Assembly (NCBI GenBank): GCA_009103225.1
Contig: RHPI01001715.1
Location: 636,361-700,360 of the forward strand
Direction of reading: 5' to 3'
Length of the DNA: 64,000 bases
From: Chlorokybus atmophyticus
Lineage: Eukaryota > Streptophyta > Chlorokybophyceae > Chlorokybales > Chlorokybaceae
Positions 1 to 11,021 of this stretch are shown here, piece after piece; the first letter of the stretch is position 1, and each line of letters opens with the position of its first letter. Position numbers and translations under genes: made by a program. The notes under the pieces were generated by a model. That model saw only the letters and a program-made list of their open reading frames with translations. It was not told the origin of the DNA and made no database searches.

Positions 1-127
1 GGGGGGGGAGGGGGCTCGCGATGGATAATGATCCAATAGAAAACCATCATCCCTGCACTGACGTGGCCGCCTGTGGACGCTGAGGTGAGGGTCACGGGCG
101 GCGTCGTCAGTGGCGTCAGCGTCGGCG

Positions 128-1198
128 ATGGCAATGGCGATGGCGGCAGTGGCAGCGGCGGCGGTGACGTGTCCGCCATCGACGTCGGCAGGGCCACCTA
201 CCCTGAGGTCGTCATTCCTCGGGAGTGGGCGGGCAGCGGTGCTGCGGTTGCGCCCTGGTGCCGCCGCTGCGGCGGCGGCGGAGACACAGAGGAGCAAGCA
301 TGCTGTGCTTAGGGTTCTGGCCATGGGTAAAGGCAGGCAGGCGAACAGGAAACTTCCTGGCCGGATGGACCCCAGCAGAGCGCAGGTTCAACCGCCGCCG
401 ATTGATGCCTCAGACCCCAACCCTCAGGTACACATAGACCTAAACATAGACACACATACACATACACACACGCACATACAGTGTGGCTATACTCTCTGGT
501 AGTCCTTAGCGAGAGCCGCAATTGTATGTATCAGACCACAACTTTCTTTGTCTGTGTCCAGCATGGTCTGTGCAAAATTCTCAGCTGCAATGTTAGGTGT
601 CGATCCTTTTATTGGTGTGTGCGCTGCCGGCATGCTTGCCCGTTTCTTCAGTCAGGCATTTTGGAAAAAGGGTGACATTTAAGGCCAAGTCTACAATGTC
701 GTAATTTGAGTTGTATGCACGGTACTTGTCACACAATTGCCTATTGATCGCTGCGCGAACATGTGTGATGACCCTTGATTGTATGCGCAGTTCACCATCT
801 TCATCCGGAACAAGAAGCTTCCTCTTTGGTACCCGCTGACGATCGTTCAGGCGGGTACTGCCGCTCGCATGATTGTGGCTTCGCTGCAAAACGAGCTCGG
901 CAGGAGGCTCTACGGCAAGACGCTCACGAACAACATCGCCGCTACGCTGTACAAGGATGAGGAGAAGATCAAGGCTCAGGCCTTCAAGAACTACCCCGTG
1001 CTGAAGACCGCCAAGGAGATCCAGTGGGGTTACAAGATTGTAGACAAGGCCAACCCCAAGAGTGCAGTCTCACAGGAAGGCATCATCGCTCTGCCTGAGA
1101 AGGACTCAGAGGACCTCAAGGGTGTCTTTGGCAAGATCAAGGATTTCTTCGGTGGGTTTGGTAATAAGAGTGAAGGAGACAGCAGCAAAAGCAGCTGA
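128..1198 (+). CDS. HHL1: HHL1-like thylakoid protein (PSII protection/repair)
   Basis: Two exons, 128-427 and 791-1198, joined in phase 0 to give 235 aa. The first in-frame ATG (128) opens an Ala/Ser/Arg-rich stretch of about 65 residues that looks like a chloroplast transit peptide. The mature part starts near MGKGRQANRK and has a Pro-rich linker, then FTIFIR, LWYPLTIVQAGTAA, LYKDEEKIKAQAF and EIQWGYKIV, ending in a charged and Ser-rich tail. This order of motifs matches plant HYPERSENSITIVE TO HIGH LIGHT 1, a thylakoid protein that acts with LQY1 in photosystem II repair under strong light. A hydrophobic stretch sits at the LWYPLTIV segment. Assignment is from remembered family sequence, not a search. 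The intron holds a CA microsatellite just after the donor. Confidence 0.8.
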
Positions 1199-1781
1199 AG
1201 TGGTTCTGCGCGTAGGGTGTAGGTGTGCCCCCACCGGCAGCGCTAGGTGGCGTTTTTTGTGCTTGCGTTAATTATTGCAACCTGGTTGCAAATACACACT
1301 ACAACATCCCCTTTACTCCCCGCCAAACCAACCAAATATGCTTGCATCCATTGCACACAGTTTCTCCCTTCCTCATTTACTGTGCACCTGCTGGCAATTG
1401 CGTGTCCATGCATGATCACAAACATAAACCAGAGTGCCTCACTTGCACCTGTCCAGAGCTGCCCGACCATCCGATAGAGGCGGTCTCAACAGGCAGTGCA
1501 CGCCATGCACCACTTCTAGCCAGTCATAGATTGCAGTAAACTTAGACCTTGGTTCTGTTGCACTATTGCAACCGTGGTGAACCTGTCAGTGATATCATCT
1601 CAACACCGAGGCACTCCTAGCATTAAATGTAGTACTGATGTAGCCATGCAAAGCGCAATTCCAATCATTGATACTGTACAAAGATATGCTGGTCGTTATA
1701 TCTGTCATCACAGGAATAGGTGGCACACATGTTCCACCCAGACATGTCACCAAGTCCAAGCAGTTGCCACAATTGCTCTTG
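1199..1781. other. Convergent intergenic region
   Basis: Shared 3' flank of the HHL1-like gene (+) and the alpha/beta hydrolase gene (-). No conserved ORF or repeat seen; it presumably holds both 3' UTRs. Confidence 0.5.
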
Positions 1782-3931
1782 TCATGAGGGTATTGTGTGC
1801 CGTGACGCGCTTTGAGGAATGCCATTGGCATCGTATGACGAACACCGCTGCTGAACGCTCACTCCGTTGAGCATGCATTTGCCCTCAAACCAGTCGAAAG
1901 TTTGTGGCGCGCGATCACGGGTCAGTTCATGAGAGCCTGCCACGAGAGCAACAGTTGGTCACACAATCGACAAGACATGCACTGAACAGAATGCGATCTT
2001 TGACTTCAGACAGTAACCATGTGCGTGCATGCATGAGTATTGTCGATTGAAACTCACCATAGGCAACGTTAAGTAGCTCGATCAGCGCTGCAGGATGGAC
2101 GATCTGCGTGGCGTGGACAGCCTCCGCTCCCCTTTTGACTACTAGGACACTCTGCCTGCGCGACACATGCGCTGAGCACTTGAACACAACCCCCACCATG
2201 CCAACGGCACTTATCTGTTGAAAGACTGCCAGCATTCCAACCATGCAGTGCACATTACCAGTCCAGGTGGCGCGGGTTGTTGATGAGCATGTTTTTGTCG
2301 TCAAGAAACCCGGCCTCCTTCAAACAATTGTACAACTGCAAACAAACAGCCAACCCATTGTAAGCAAGCCCTTGTTACTCGTTAGGCAGTTAACACAAAC
2401 TGCAACCGCGGGTTATACAGTGTACAGAATGCAAAAGACACCCTATCTTGGGCAAGCTTATACCTGGACGGAGGTGGCACTGTCGATGCTGTCGCATCTG
2501 TCGGCAAAGTAGCGCGGCGTGATGGGTTGCGGGCTGCACGTCAACTCTGCTGCCCACACAATGCTGCTGCTGTCCGGTTCGTCAAGTTGCTGAATGGCCT
2601 TGATAGCCATGTGTACGCCTTCGGCAGTGTACGTGTCTCTGGGCACTGCATGAGCAACGCACGAGTCTACAATACAATAATCGCTCACTGCCAACTACAA
2701 GTTGGAATCAGCGTTGCATAACACTAGCGGGCAGGGTTGTGAGGCACAAGATGATAGGAAGAGGTTTTCTTACTGTGCACAAACAAGGTCGGCGGGTACG
2801 GCTGCGCCATGTCATTGAGGTATGGATGCCTTGTGTAAGCATTGGCCACGCCACCGGAAATGTAGATGGCAGCAGCGTCAAGCTGCACAACATGTGCCAG
2901 GACCTGCCAGTCGAAACTAAGTTTACCACTGCGCATGCATGGCTTCATGAGTCGAGCAGTAACACCACAAGCTAGCCTTACCGACACGAAAAAGCCTCCT
3001 GAAGACGCGCCCAACGCATACAGTGGAAGCTTGTTTAGCTTCTGCAGTAGCAACACAACGCATGAGCATGGTTGATGCAACCCGACATGCAACCCAGCAC
3101 ACACAACACTGATCACTATGCTGTCATCACTTACATGCTGCAGCCTCCAAGCGCTCAGCGCTGCAGGCACACGCCGCATGTCAGCTGTGCTGTTCGCCGG
3201 CGGCCACGGTGCAGCCCAACATTTGCTGATTTTGCCCTCTCGATCGGCACTTGAGACCGCAATCACTGCAAACTTGCGTGCCAAAGCTGCACGAACCAGG
3301 GCGGTCTCCTCTGGCAAGCTGCAAAACACAACCACACCTCAACACTGCATGCTGCAGCAACTAGCATGCTGTTGATATCATGCCTTCAACACTGATATAC
3401 GAGCACAATAAATGAGTGCGTGAGTCAGTAGCACTGTTGCTCGTATGGCATGCGCATGCATATTGTCATGTTGGAGCGTACTGCCAACACATACCCTATG
3501 CATGCGTCACAGGACTCCCCTTTTGGCCAAAAGTCAGTCGCGCCATGTGTGCACCCGTGTGCAATGAAAAGCGTCCCAACCGGATTGGGAGGCACCTGCA
3601 TACATTGCAGACTGTGTGAGCCTTATCACATTCTCGCCTCAGCAAGTATATAAGTACATGTGTTTATAACCGAGTCAAAACCGAACAAACATTTGCTAAG
3701 CACCTGCCAGACGACCTCAGCTTCCTGAATGGTTTCAAACACCCCATTCAACCTGACATCCAACACGCTCTTCCATGATGCTTGCTCCTCTTGCTGCGGC
3801 TGCTGCTTATCGCTGCTGCTGGGGTACCTTTCGGGCTTGCGCCCGCGCTGCCCGATGTCTACATCGTCGGGGTGGTGGTAGCCGTATGACGCTCCCGTGA
3901 CACATATGGCGATGATGGTAATGAACGCCAT
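1782..3931 (-). CDS. Alpha/beta-hydrolase-like protein of the HGCxHxxxDFW family
   Basis: Nine exons on the minus strand: 3704-3931, 3495-3595, 3135-3318, 2982-3041, 2774-2903, 2464-2645, 2259-2335, 2058-2155, 1782-1936. All phases agree and give 404 aa. The N-terminus (MAFITIIAICVTGASYG) is a signal peptide or membrane anchor. Then come FIAHGCTHGATDFWP, AVIAVSSADRE, the nucleophile elbow LGASSGG (G-x-S-x-G), YPPTLFVHMPRD, PITPRYFADR, LKEAGFLDD and LLNVAYGSHELT. These features match a widespread, uncharacterised plant/algal hydrolase-fold family. Cys and His in HGCTH may be structural or oxyanion-related. Substrate unknown. A perfect hairpin lies about 145 bp upstream of the ATG. Confidence 0.85.
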
Positions 3932-5071
3932 CACCACCGCTGCTGTGACAACACGCGACCTGTGCACATATGCGCACTTTTGGTGCACAGCAGCAACAGC
4001 AAACTGACCAAAGCTGCTTGCATTGTGAGACACACTGCTGCAACTGGAACACGCAAAGCTGATCAACCCTGCACAGATCAGGCAGTTACAGCTGCTTTGC
4101 CAGCAACTGTAACTGCCTGATCTCCGCTCAGGTAGCAGACGAATGCTTGCATAGACGCTTTGTGCATGTGTTGTTGTCACTTGAGCTTGCGCCTGGCTAT
4201 GCAGGAGAAGCACGCAAGTGTAGCTAAAGTTACACGTTTGAGCATTGCTAAGCGACAGCTGGCATGGATTACCAATTGACCAACAGCCAGAGCTACTCGT
4301 GCACATGCCCTGCATGCTTCTACGTAGCGATTGAAAGGTCAATGCTGACGCTTGTATGCGACATGGCTAGCAGCAATGGCCCTCACCAGCCTACACAGAC
4401 TACCAATGCCGCTTACGTGCTGCGTTTGGCGTGGGATGGCGTGGGCGGCGGCGCCCATATCGCCGTCGCCGTCCGTTGTCGAGCCAGCTTGACACGCACT
4501 CAACCCGCTGACCTCACTTCTCCACTCCAAACTTTGCCTCTCAACGCATGCAGCAGAGCCGCTCGTTCCACAGCACCTGACACCACCTACTCCCTCTCGT
4601 CCTCCTCCTCCTCCTCCTCCTTTGCCTCGTTCACATAGACCACCAGACCACAGGCATCAACTGCTGCTCAACAGCGCTCCCCGTTTTCCAACCTGCTTGT
4701 CCACCTCAAGCCAGCGTCTTTACCAACGCCTCAACATTGTGGTCCAATCTGACAGACTGACCTAAGGCGACGACAACGTAACCACTGCCACCGCCAACGC
4801 CGCCGCCGACAATGACACCCGCCAGCTGCATGCTGGCTGAGGCAGCAGCAAAATGCAGTGAAGAGATGTGCTTTCGTTCTTTTTCACAATGTGCTTTTGT
4901 TCTTCTTCCTTTTTTTCTTGATTGTGGTTCTTCTAATCAGGGTTGAGACTTCAAGCTCTCTCGACCACGCTCGTTCAACACGGGTCGATCAACTACGGTC
5001 GGCTGTCTCAAGTTAACGACTTCAAGCGCTTAACTGAGGTGGCTGACTGCCTCGGCACGCAGGTGAACGCC
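3932..5071. other. Divergent intergenic/promoter region
   Basis: Lies between the divergently transcribed hydrolase (-) and ceramidase-like (+) genes. It holds the 4075-4123 hairpin and a TCC microsatellite near 4597-4620. No further coding exon could be supported; the sequence just before 5072 is open in frame and could extend the ceramidase-like N-terminus. Confidence 0.45.
4075..4123. repeat. Perfect 17-bp inverted repeat, 15-nt loop
   Basis: Arms 4075-4091 and 4107-4123 are exact reverse complements (arm AGATCAGGCAGTTACAG). It lies upstream of the hydrolase start codon on the minus strand, so it could fold in that gene's 5' UTR or act at its promoter. Confidence 0.85.
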
Positions 5072-6536
5072 ATGCACGCGGCGGCGTCGGCAGCGGTGGC
5101 GACGGCTGTGCTCGCTGTGGTCACCAGCGTCGCCCTGTTCGTGCCGCGGATCTCTCAGCCGCAGGAGTACCATGACTTTGCTGATCAGAGGGAGCTGATT
5201 CCAGGTGAGGTGGAGGACTGCGAGAGCGTTATTCAGCTAGTTGAAGTTATTCAAACGTGGCTTTGCCGCTTCTTGGCTGTTTCAGCATACACATCATGAT
5301 ATTGGTTGATAGCACAGTAACAGCAATATCATCAACAGTTGATGCTATGTGCAGGGGTGCCCAACACGCTTGATGTGTTGTCCAACGCACCGTTCCTGGT
5401 AATAGGCCTGGTGGGCCTCGCTTTCACCGCTAATGCAGGCGACAGCAAGTTCAGGTGGGCATTCTCTCATCCGCCACATCTTGTATGCACATGAGCGTGC
5501 GCATATGGTACACATCGGAGTCACAGCATGCACACATGTGGGTTGAGGGCGCGCGCACGTGCATAACCTCTTTTACATGTATTCTACCACAATTGCATTG
5601 CGCGTCATGCATGCGCGTGAATGTGTCAAATATGCCCTGTGCAGCTCGCAAGCAGAGCGCTACGCATGGGCGACACTGTTCGCGGGCGTGACAGCCACTT
5701 CCGCCGGCTCCTCGTACTACCACCTGGCCCCAACCGATAGCACCCTCACATGGGACCGCCTCCCGGTGAGTGAGTTGTATCACAACATGTTGGCTCAGGG
5801 GCATTGTTCTCATGGCCAAACCTTTCATGCAGATGACTATTGCCTTCACTGCGGTGCTGTCTGTGATGATCGGCGAGCGTGTGCACAAGGGACTCGGAGC
5901 CTCCATGCTGCTGCCGGCCGTGGTTGCGGGCGCGGCATCCGTGTTATACTGGCGGTGAGAGTGAGAGTGTTAACATTCTGTGTAGGCGTAGGCGCGCGCG
6001 CACCCACACCTACATGCGTGTGCACATGCACGCGCGCTCATGTATGTGCACTTGCGCGCACTTGCGCGCACACGCGCCGCGTGTTGGGTGATGAGTGCTC
6101 TGTTTGAGCGTGCGCGTCTGTGCATGTATGTTGCATGCAACATCCCTCTTGTGCAGGTACACGGATGACCTTAGGTGGTACTTGCTGGTGCAGCTCGCGC
6201 CAATCGTTGCGTGTCCAGTGCTGCTTCTGGTCACCGAAGCTCGATACACCCACACGACGCACTGGTCCATGGCCGCAGGCAAGTAGTAGCACTGGCACTA
6301 CACCTCACACGGATAATTTGCTTTATTGTCATCAGATTGTGATGTTTGAACCCACAACAGCGTTTTATGTGGGCGCGAAAGTGCTCGAGGCCGCCGATGG
6401 TCACGTGTTTGCTCTAAGTGGGAAGGCCGTGAGCGGGCACACATTGAAGCACTTGGCTGCAGCTGCCACACCCATCGCACTGTACGATATGCTGCGCAAA
6501 AGGAGACCATTGCACATTGCTAGCAGACAATGCTGA
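5072..6536 (+). CDS. Ceramidase-superfamily (CREST) membrane protein
   Basis: Six exons: 5072-5204, 5355-5454, 5645-5765, 5833-5954, 6157-6278, 6361-6536, giving 257 aa from the ATG at 5072. About seven hydrophobic segments, beginning with a signal-anchor (ATAVLAVVTSVALFV). Family signatures are YHDFADQR, GVPNTLDVLSNAPFL, SSYYHLAPT, LTWDRLPMT, DDLRWYLLVQL and SGHTLKHL. The conserved His and Asp residues match the metal-binding set of alkaline-ceramidase-like hydrolases. The real substrate of this bacterial/algal subgroup is not known. The fifth intron (6279-6360) has a GC donor (GCAG/GCAAGT) and a normal AG acceptor. Its 3' end converges on MMADHC, with only 17 bp between stop codons. Confidence 0.85.
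6279..6360 (+). other. GC-AG intron in ceramidase-like gene
   Basis: The only splice that keeps frame from THWSMAA into FYVGAKVLE uses donor GCAAGT, the consensus for rare GC-AG introns. Confidence 0.75.
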
Positions 6537-6553
6537 TGCATGAACTAGTACGG

Positions 6554-8049
6554 TCATGTCCGGTCTGTTCGTTGTTGTTGCTCTTGTGGTTGTGGTTGGA
6601 AGTTGTGTTCTTCATTGCTTTCAATTGCGTGCACGAGGGTTTGTAGCGGGGCGGTGGTGAACATGGTGGCGGGGTACACGCTGCTGCCCCATGTTGGGTG
6701 GAGGACCACCTTGCAGCAGCCGGCGTTGGCGGTCTTGTAGCCGAGGAGGGTCTGCAGGGCGTCCACCTCGCCGTAGGTGTAGTTGGCCCCGTCCCGGTGC
6801 ACCATCGGGAGGCCGCTGCAAGGGTCGATGAAGTCCGCATAGTGACCATCGCGGATGAGCGTGTCACACACACGCTGCGCCCACTCCATGAACACCTATT
6901 GTAATGCAAGGATCTTATACATGCATTATAGCAAGAGCATATGACTTAAATGGTCATCCCATTGTGTGTTGCCACGACAACTAGCATGCGTGCATATGAA
7001 TTTGTGAGCTTTATGCTTTTTGTGTGTGCACATGCATGTGCATGCGCGCGCGCACACAAGCAAGCGCACGTCTATGTGATTCTGCGCGTGCAATTGTGCA
7101 AGTGGGTTTGCATGCATGCATGCATGTTTCTCACCTCCAAACAGCGGTCCTTCTCTTCACTCACGTGGGGGCCAACCTGAACCAAGTCCACGGTCGACTT
7201 TTGGCATGTGGGCACGATCAGCAGTCTCTGCACGGGAGCGAAGACAACATTACAAGTCTGAGATTAGCGGCTTTGCCAACAACAGAGCAACTTGGCGTGA
7301 CACATTGACGTGGGACAACAAGTCAGTACGCACCAATGCATCCACACATATAACAAGTAGCATGCGACGATGTCACGCAGATTGTTTGGCCTACAGTTGC
7401 ACACACGCGCGCATGGGCGGACAACTGGACGCAAGCATGCATGTACGCATACGCGTACGCACATATGCCAAATCCGGTTGATGTTGATGCAAGCATCCCA
7501 AACGAGATGTTCGTCCCATACGTGAAAGTAACAAGCAATACCAAGTAGTAGTCTCCAGTACTCTACAATGACACAAAACAACTCATGGGGTACTAGCATT
7601 GCACTGGATGTCATGTTCACAACGACAACCATTTATTAACCTGTCTACAAAATTCATTAATCTAACAATTTCACATTGCTCTTTCAAACTGCTTTGCCAA
7701 CAGTGCGAACGACTGCTTACTGCACTGCCAGGCCAGTCAAAACCGAGACAAAAAGGTTGTAAAACCACCTGCTCGATGAGACAACTCTCACTGCAAGCAA
7801 GCACGCACTGCCGCAACTTGTTGCATGTAGCTGCACGCAGCATGCAAGGCATGCACAGCATTAATCAGGGCTGCAGTCACGCACGCACACATGCAGTCAG
7901 ACAAGCCGTCCAGGCTGCTGAGGCGGCACCTGAGTGTCGGCAGCGGGGAGGAGGGCCCGCATCTCGGCGGCGTAGGACTTGGGGCAGCGGTGCACAGAAT
8001 ACTCCATCCCGGAAGCCAGCTGTCGCACGTCCTGCGCCTGGTACGCCAT
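6554..8049 (-). CDS. MMADHC: CblD / MMADHC cobalamin trafficking protein
   Basis: Three supported exons: 7930-8049, 7135-7227 and 6554-6895, all phase 0, 184 aa. Sequence includes MEYSVHRCPKSYAAEMRALLP, IVPTCQKSTVDLV, EEKDRCLEVFMEWAQ, YADFIDPCSGLPM and GCCKVVLHPTWGSSVYPATM, matching the C-terminal domain of MMADHC, which directs B12 between cytosolic methionine synthase and mitochondrial methylmalonyl-CoA mutase. ATG 8049 is the first clear start; human MMADHC is longer, so an upstream targeting exon may exist, and the frame stays open upstream (RLLPAAAERCGLP). The tail after SNEEHN is low-complexity Gln/Arg. Presence implies a B12-using alga. Confidence 0.85.
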
Positions 8050-9484
8050 CGGAAGCCCGCACCGCTCCGCCGCCGCCGGCAGCAGTCTAATTTGAGTTTG
8101 ACCATTGAGTAGTTGGTCTATGTTGCCAAGCCTTGAATTGCTGAAGCCAGATTTGTTACAACCTCTACTAGTGCAGTCACTGCAAGTTGGATTGAATGCA
8201 CATCGTTGAAGTTGTACTTTACCCACCGCACCTTGCAGCGATGAGTGGCGCTTGTGTGCTGTCAACTGTTGTTGTCGCAAACCTTAGCGAATGAGGTGGT
8301 CGCGTACTACGAGTTGTGAGCGAGTCAAAACATGCTTGTGCGCACATGCTTGGTCTTGTATACATACAAACGCAGAGTTGTGGTATGACTGACATGCACA
8401 CAGACATAGGGTACATTGCTAATGAAGGGTATATATCGCAATGGCAATGAGCACTCAAACACAAGCAGAGCATGGCAAGCAGGGCAGGCAGGGCAACACA
8501 ACAGCCATCACTCCCGCGGCCTTCTTACTCACCTCACCACCTGAAATCAAGTGCCCTATGTGCTGTGCAAGTGTAGAAGGAGGCAGGCAGTAGGAGGCAG
8601 GCAGTTTGTGTACATTGGCTGTAGTGCTTAGCGCTGCTCTGGGCCCCCAAATTTGTCTTGCTGCTTGTTGCTGGTTGTTGGTTAATAACTTGCCATGTGT
8701 TTGTGTGATTGCTTGGTTTGCACACGCACTGATGTTGCACTCTTGAGCTTTGTACATGCATGCATAGGGTGTAGGATTGAAAGATCACAAGCATAACATA
8801 GTAGCAGGAAGTACATCCATGATTGCATGCGTGTGTGCGTGCACGTGCTTTTACGGACATCCCTGCGGGCCTGCACATGTATACCATGCGCCATTCCGCA
8901 ATGGCACCCACACAGCTGTGTGTGAATCACGACAAGGGTATGCACCTGCCTTTAACAACCGTGCATACGTTGTTGGGTCACTCATAATCTATAGCAGCTT
9001 TGCAAATGTACATAAATCTCCAAGACTATTCTACACATGCAATGAATGCATTACACACGTTGAACATGTCGAGCAGCAGCAAGTGTATACATAACTTGCT
9101 GGACACGTAGGTCTGACTTGAGCAGAAGTCAACAGGCACATGCAGCTGTTCCTTACCTTACCTGCTCACACACTGCATCATAACTGCACACTGAAAACTT
9201 CACTTGATGGACAAGCATGGGTGGTCAACTGCTTCTGCAGACAGGTGCAGACTCCAATTCTGTTGCTTTTTGAAAAACACAGGTTCTGGCGTGCAAGAAG
9301 CTTTCAGCTACTACCACCAACATTGTAAATACCACGACACAGCACCACAGCATTGCAGCTAAACACTGACCCTACAGAGGGGGTTACGGCAACATTTGTA
9401 AATTACTGGCCAACGCCAAAACACCTAAGTAAACACCAACAATAGCATAACAACATTATACTACCGCACGCCTTGCTGCGGACA
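8050..9484. other. Intergenic, no gene seen
   Basis: Between MMADHC (upstream side) and the DUF1499 stop. Short ORFs only, TG-rich tracts. A missing first exon of MMADHC could lie in the first few hundred bases. Confidence 0.4.
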
Positions 9485-10791
9485 TCACGCACTTGTCCAC
9501 TTGTCCTTGATGCTGTTCATGCGCTTGCGATTGACGCCCATGTCGCCATACCCAACGCGCGAGGAAGACTGGACATGCAGCGTGCCGTCGCTGAAGAGGA
9601 ACTCGACATCGTCTTTGAAACGCATTATCATTGAGGTGAACACCGCGTGCAAGTAGTTGCCATCTGAGCGCTCAATCTGCCAGAAAGACAGGTTTCTGTT
9701 TGACTTGCATACAGAAGCTCATCATGTTGGTTCAGTCAGTGACATCTGCAAAACATTCGCACCTGTACTCGGGGGAAAGTTTTGAGTGTGTCCTCAAGCT
9801 TCTTACGAGCAGTTGCCACATCGCCAGAGTAGGTCAATGGCGCAAAGTAGTGCAGCTTGTCTGAAGGGTCCGCCTGGCTCGACACCCAGTTGGGCTTGTT
9901 CGGCAGTGGCCTAAACTTTCTCTGCACGCAGTGGAAGAGGTTCACCAACACACAGCATGCTTGACACAAACATAAGAGTATGTATGGGGCGTTCATACGA
10001 GCGACTTAAGCAACACCCTTGATGACATGCTGTATGTTAAACCCGACATCATGCTTGCACTTGCAGACAAGATGCATTGAGTTCATCAGTTTGTGGCTGT
10101 TGCTATGACCCGTGTATGCACGACTTACCTGAGCTACAAGGTCTGGAGAAGTGCCACCCATGCTGGTAGGAATGCGATTCGCGCACAGCACACCTGGCGC
10201 AAGCACAACTCCGCTATAGCTTCCTTCAATGTGAAAGCATCAGCGACTAGAAGTCGTAAGCAAGCATGAAAGTGGCACATGCGTCATGGATGCTAAGCCA
10301 CTACGCCTGGCGCTCGATTACATGTCATTGCTAACCTCCGACTGACTCTTCGCAGACTGAAAGTTGGCAGAATTCATGTGTAATGTTAAGCCCGGCCTTG
10401 CTGCTCCGCAAAACAGACTGAAAGTTGGCAGCACACTCACCTCCAAAGCTACTAAACGACACAGTGGATGTGCACAGTAGCAATTGGACGATAGTGCAAA
10501 GGACTAGAAGGAGGACAAACAACCGACGTGCAGTCAGCTGCGCCGGGTTCAGGACGCCAGACGCAGCAGCAACGACAGCTTGCATGCGCTTTGCTCCGCA
10601 CCTGTGCCAAAGGGGCGTGAGCTAAGCTGCAGCGGCTTGTTGCTTCTGCTCGCAGCTACTACGGCTCGGTGTCGCTCACAACGACTGCTTCCAAGCTGCT
10701 TGTGTCCACATCGAGCATCCGCACGCACAGGGCGAGCAACCGCTAGAGCTGAAGCATGCACAGCTGGCATCAAGCCCCCCCTGTCCACCAT
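9485..10791 (-). CDS. DUF1499 family protein, probably plastid-targeted
   Basis: Four exons: 10602-10791, 10129-10193, 9763-9921, 9485-9676; phases consistent, 201 aa. The first 63 residues are Ala/Arg/Ser-rich with few acidic residues, like a chloroplast transit peptide. The mature part has RPLPNKPNWVSSQAD, YFAPLTYSGD, IERSDGNYLHAVFTS, FKDDVEFLF and SSSRVGYGDMGVNRKRM. These are hallmarks of DUF1499, a family found in bacteria and in plant thylakoid-associated proteins with no assigned biochemistry. An alternative start is Met at 10770. Exon 1 rests on splice phase and a plausible transit peptide; the rest is secure. Confidence 0.82.
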
Positions 10792-11021
10792 GACGTTACA
10801 CAAATACTAACCACAACTACTCGAGGTGGACAACAAGAGAGATGACACAGACGCTCTCACCTCTGTCTAGAGGGCGCTGGTCAAGTTGCAGACGCTGCAC
10901 TCCGCCTACTCCTTCACCTCCTTCTCCTCCGTCTCCGCCTCCGCTTCCGCCGCTGCCAGAACAGCGCCACACAGTAGTGGCATGCATGGCCGTTGATTTG
11001 AACTGTTGAACCCTAGCTGGA

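Noticed and set aside
5960-6110. TG/CG-rich short ORFs in ceramidase-like intron 4
   Set aside because: Alternating purine-pyrimidine low complexity within an intron.
10331-10585. Hydrophobic ORF (FVLLLVLCTIVQLLL) as the DUF1499 first exon
   Set aside because: Phase and donor fit better with exon 10602-10791; this lies in the intron.
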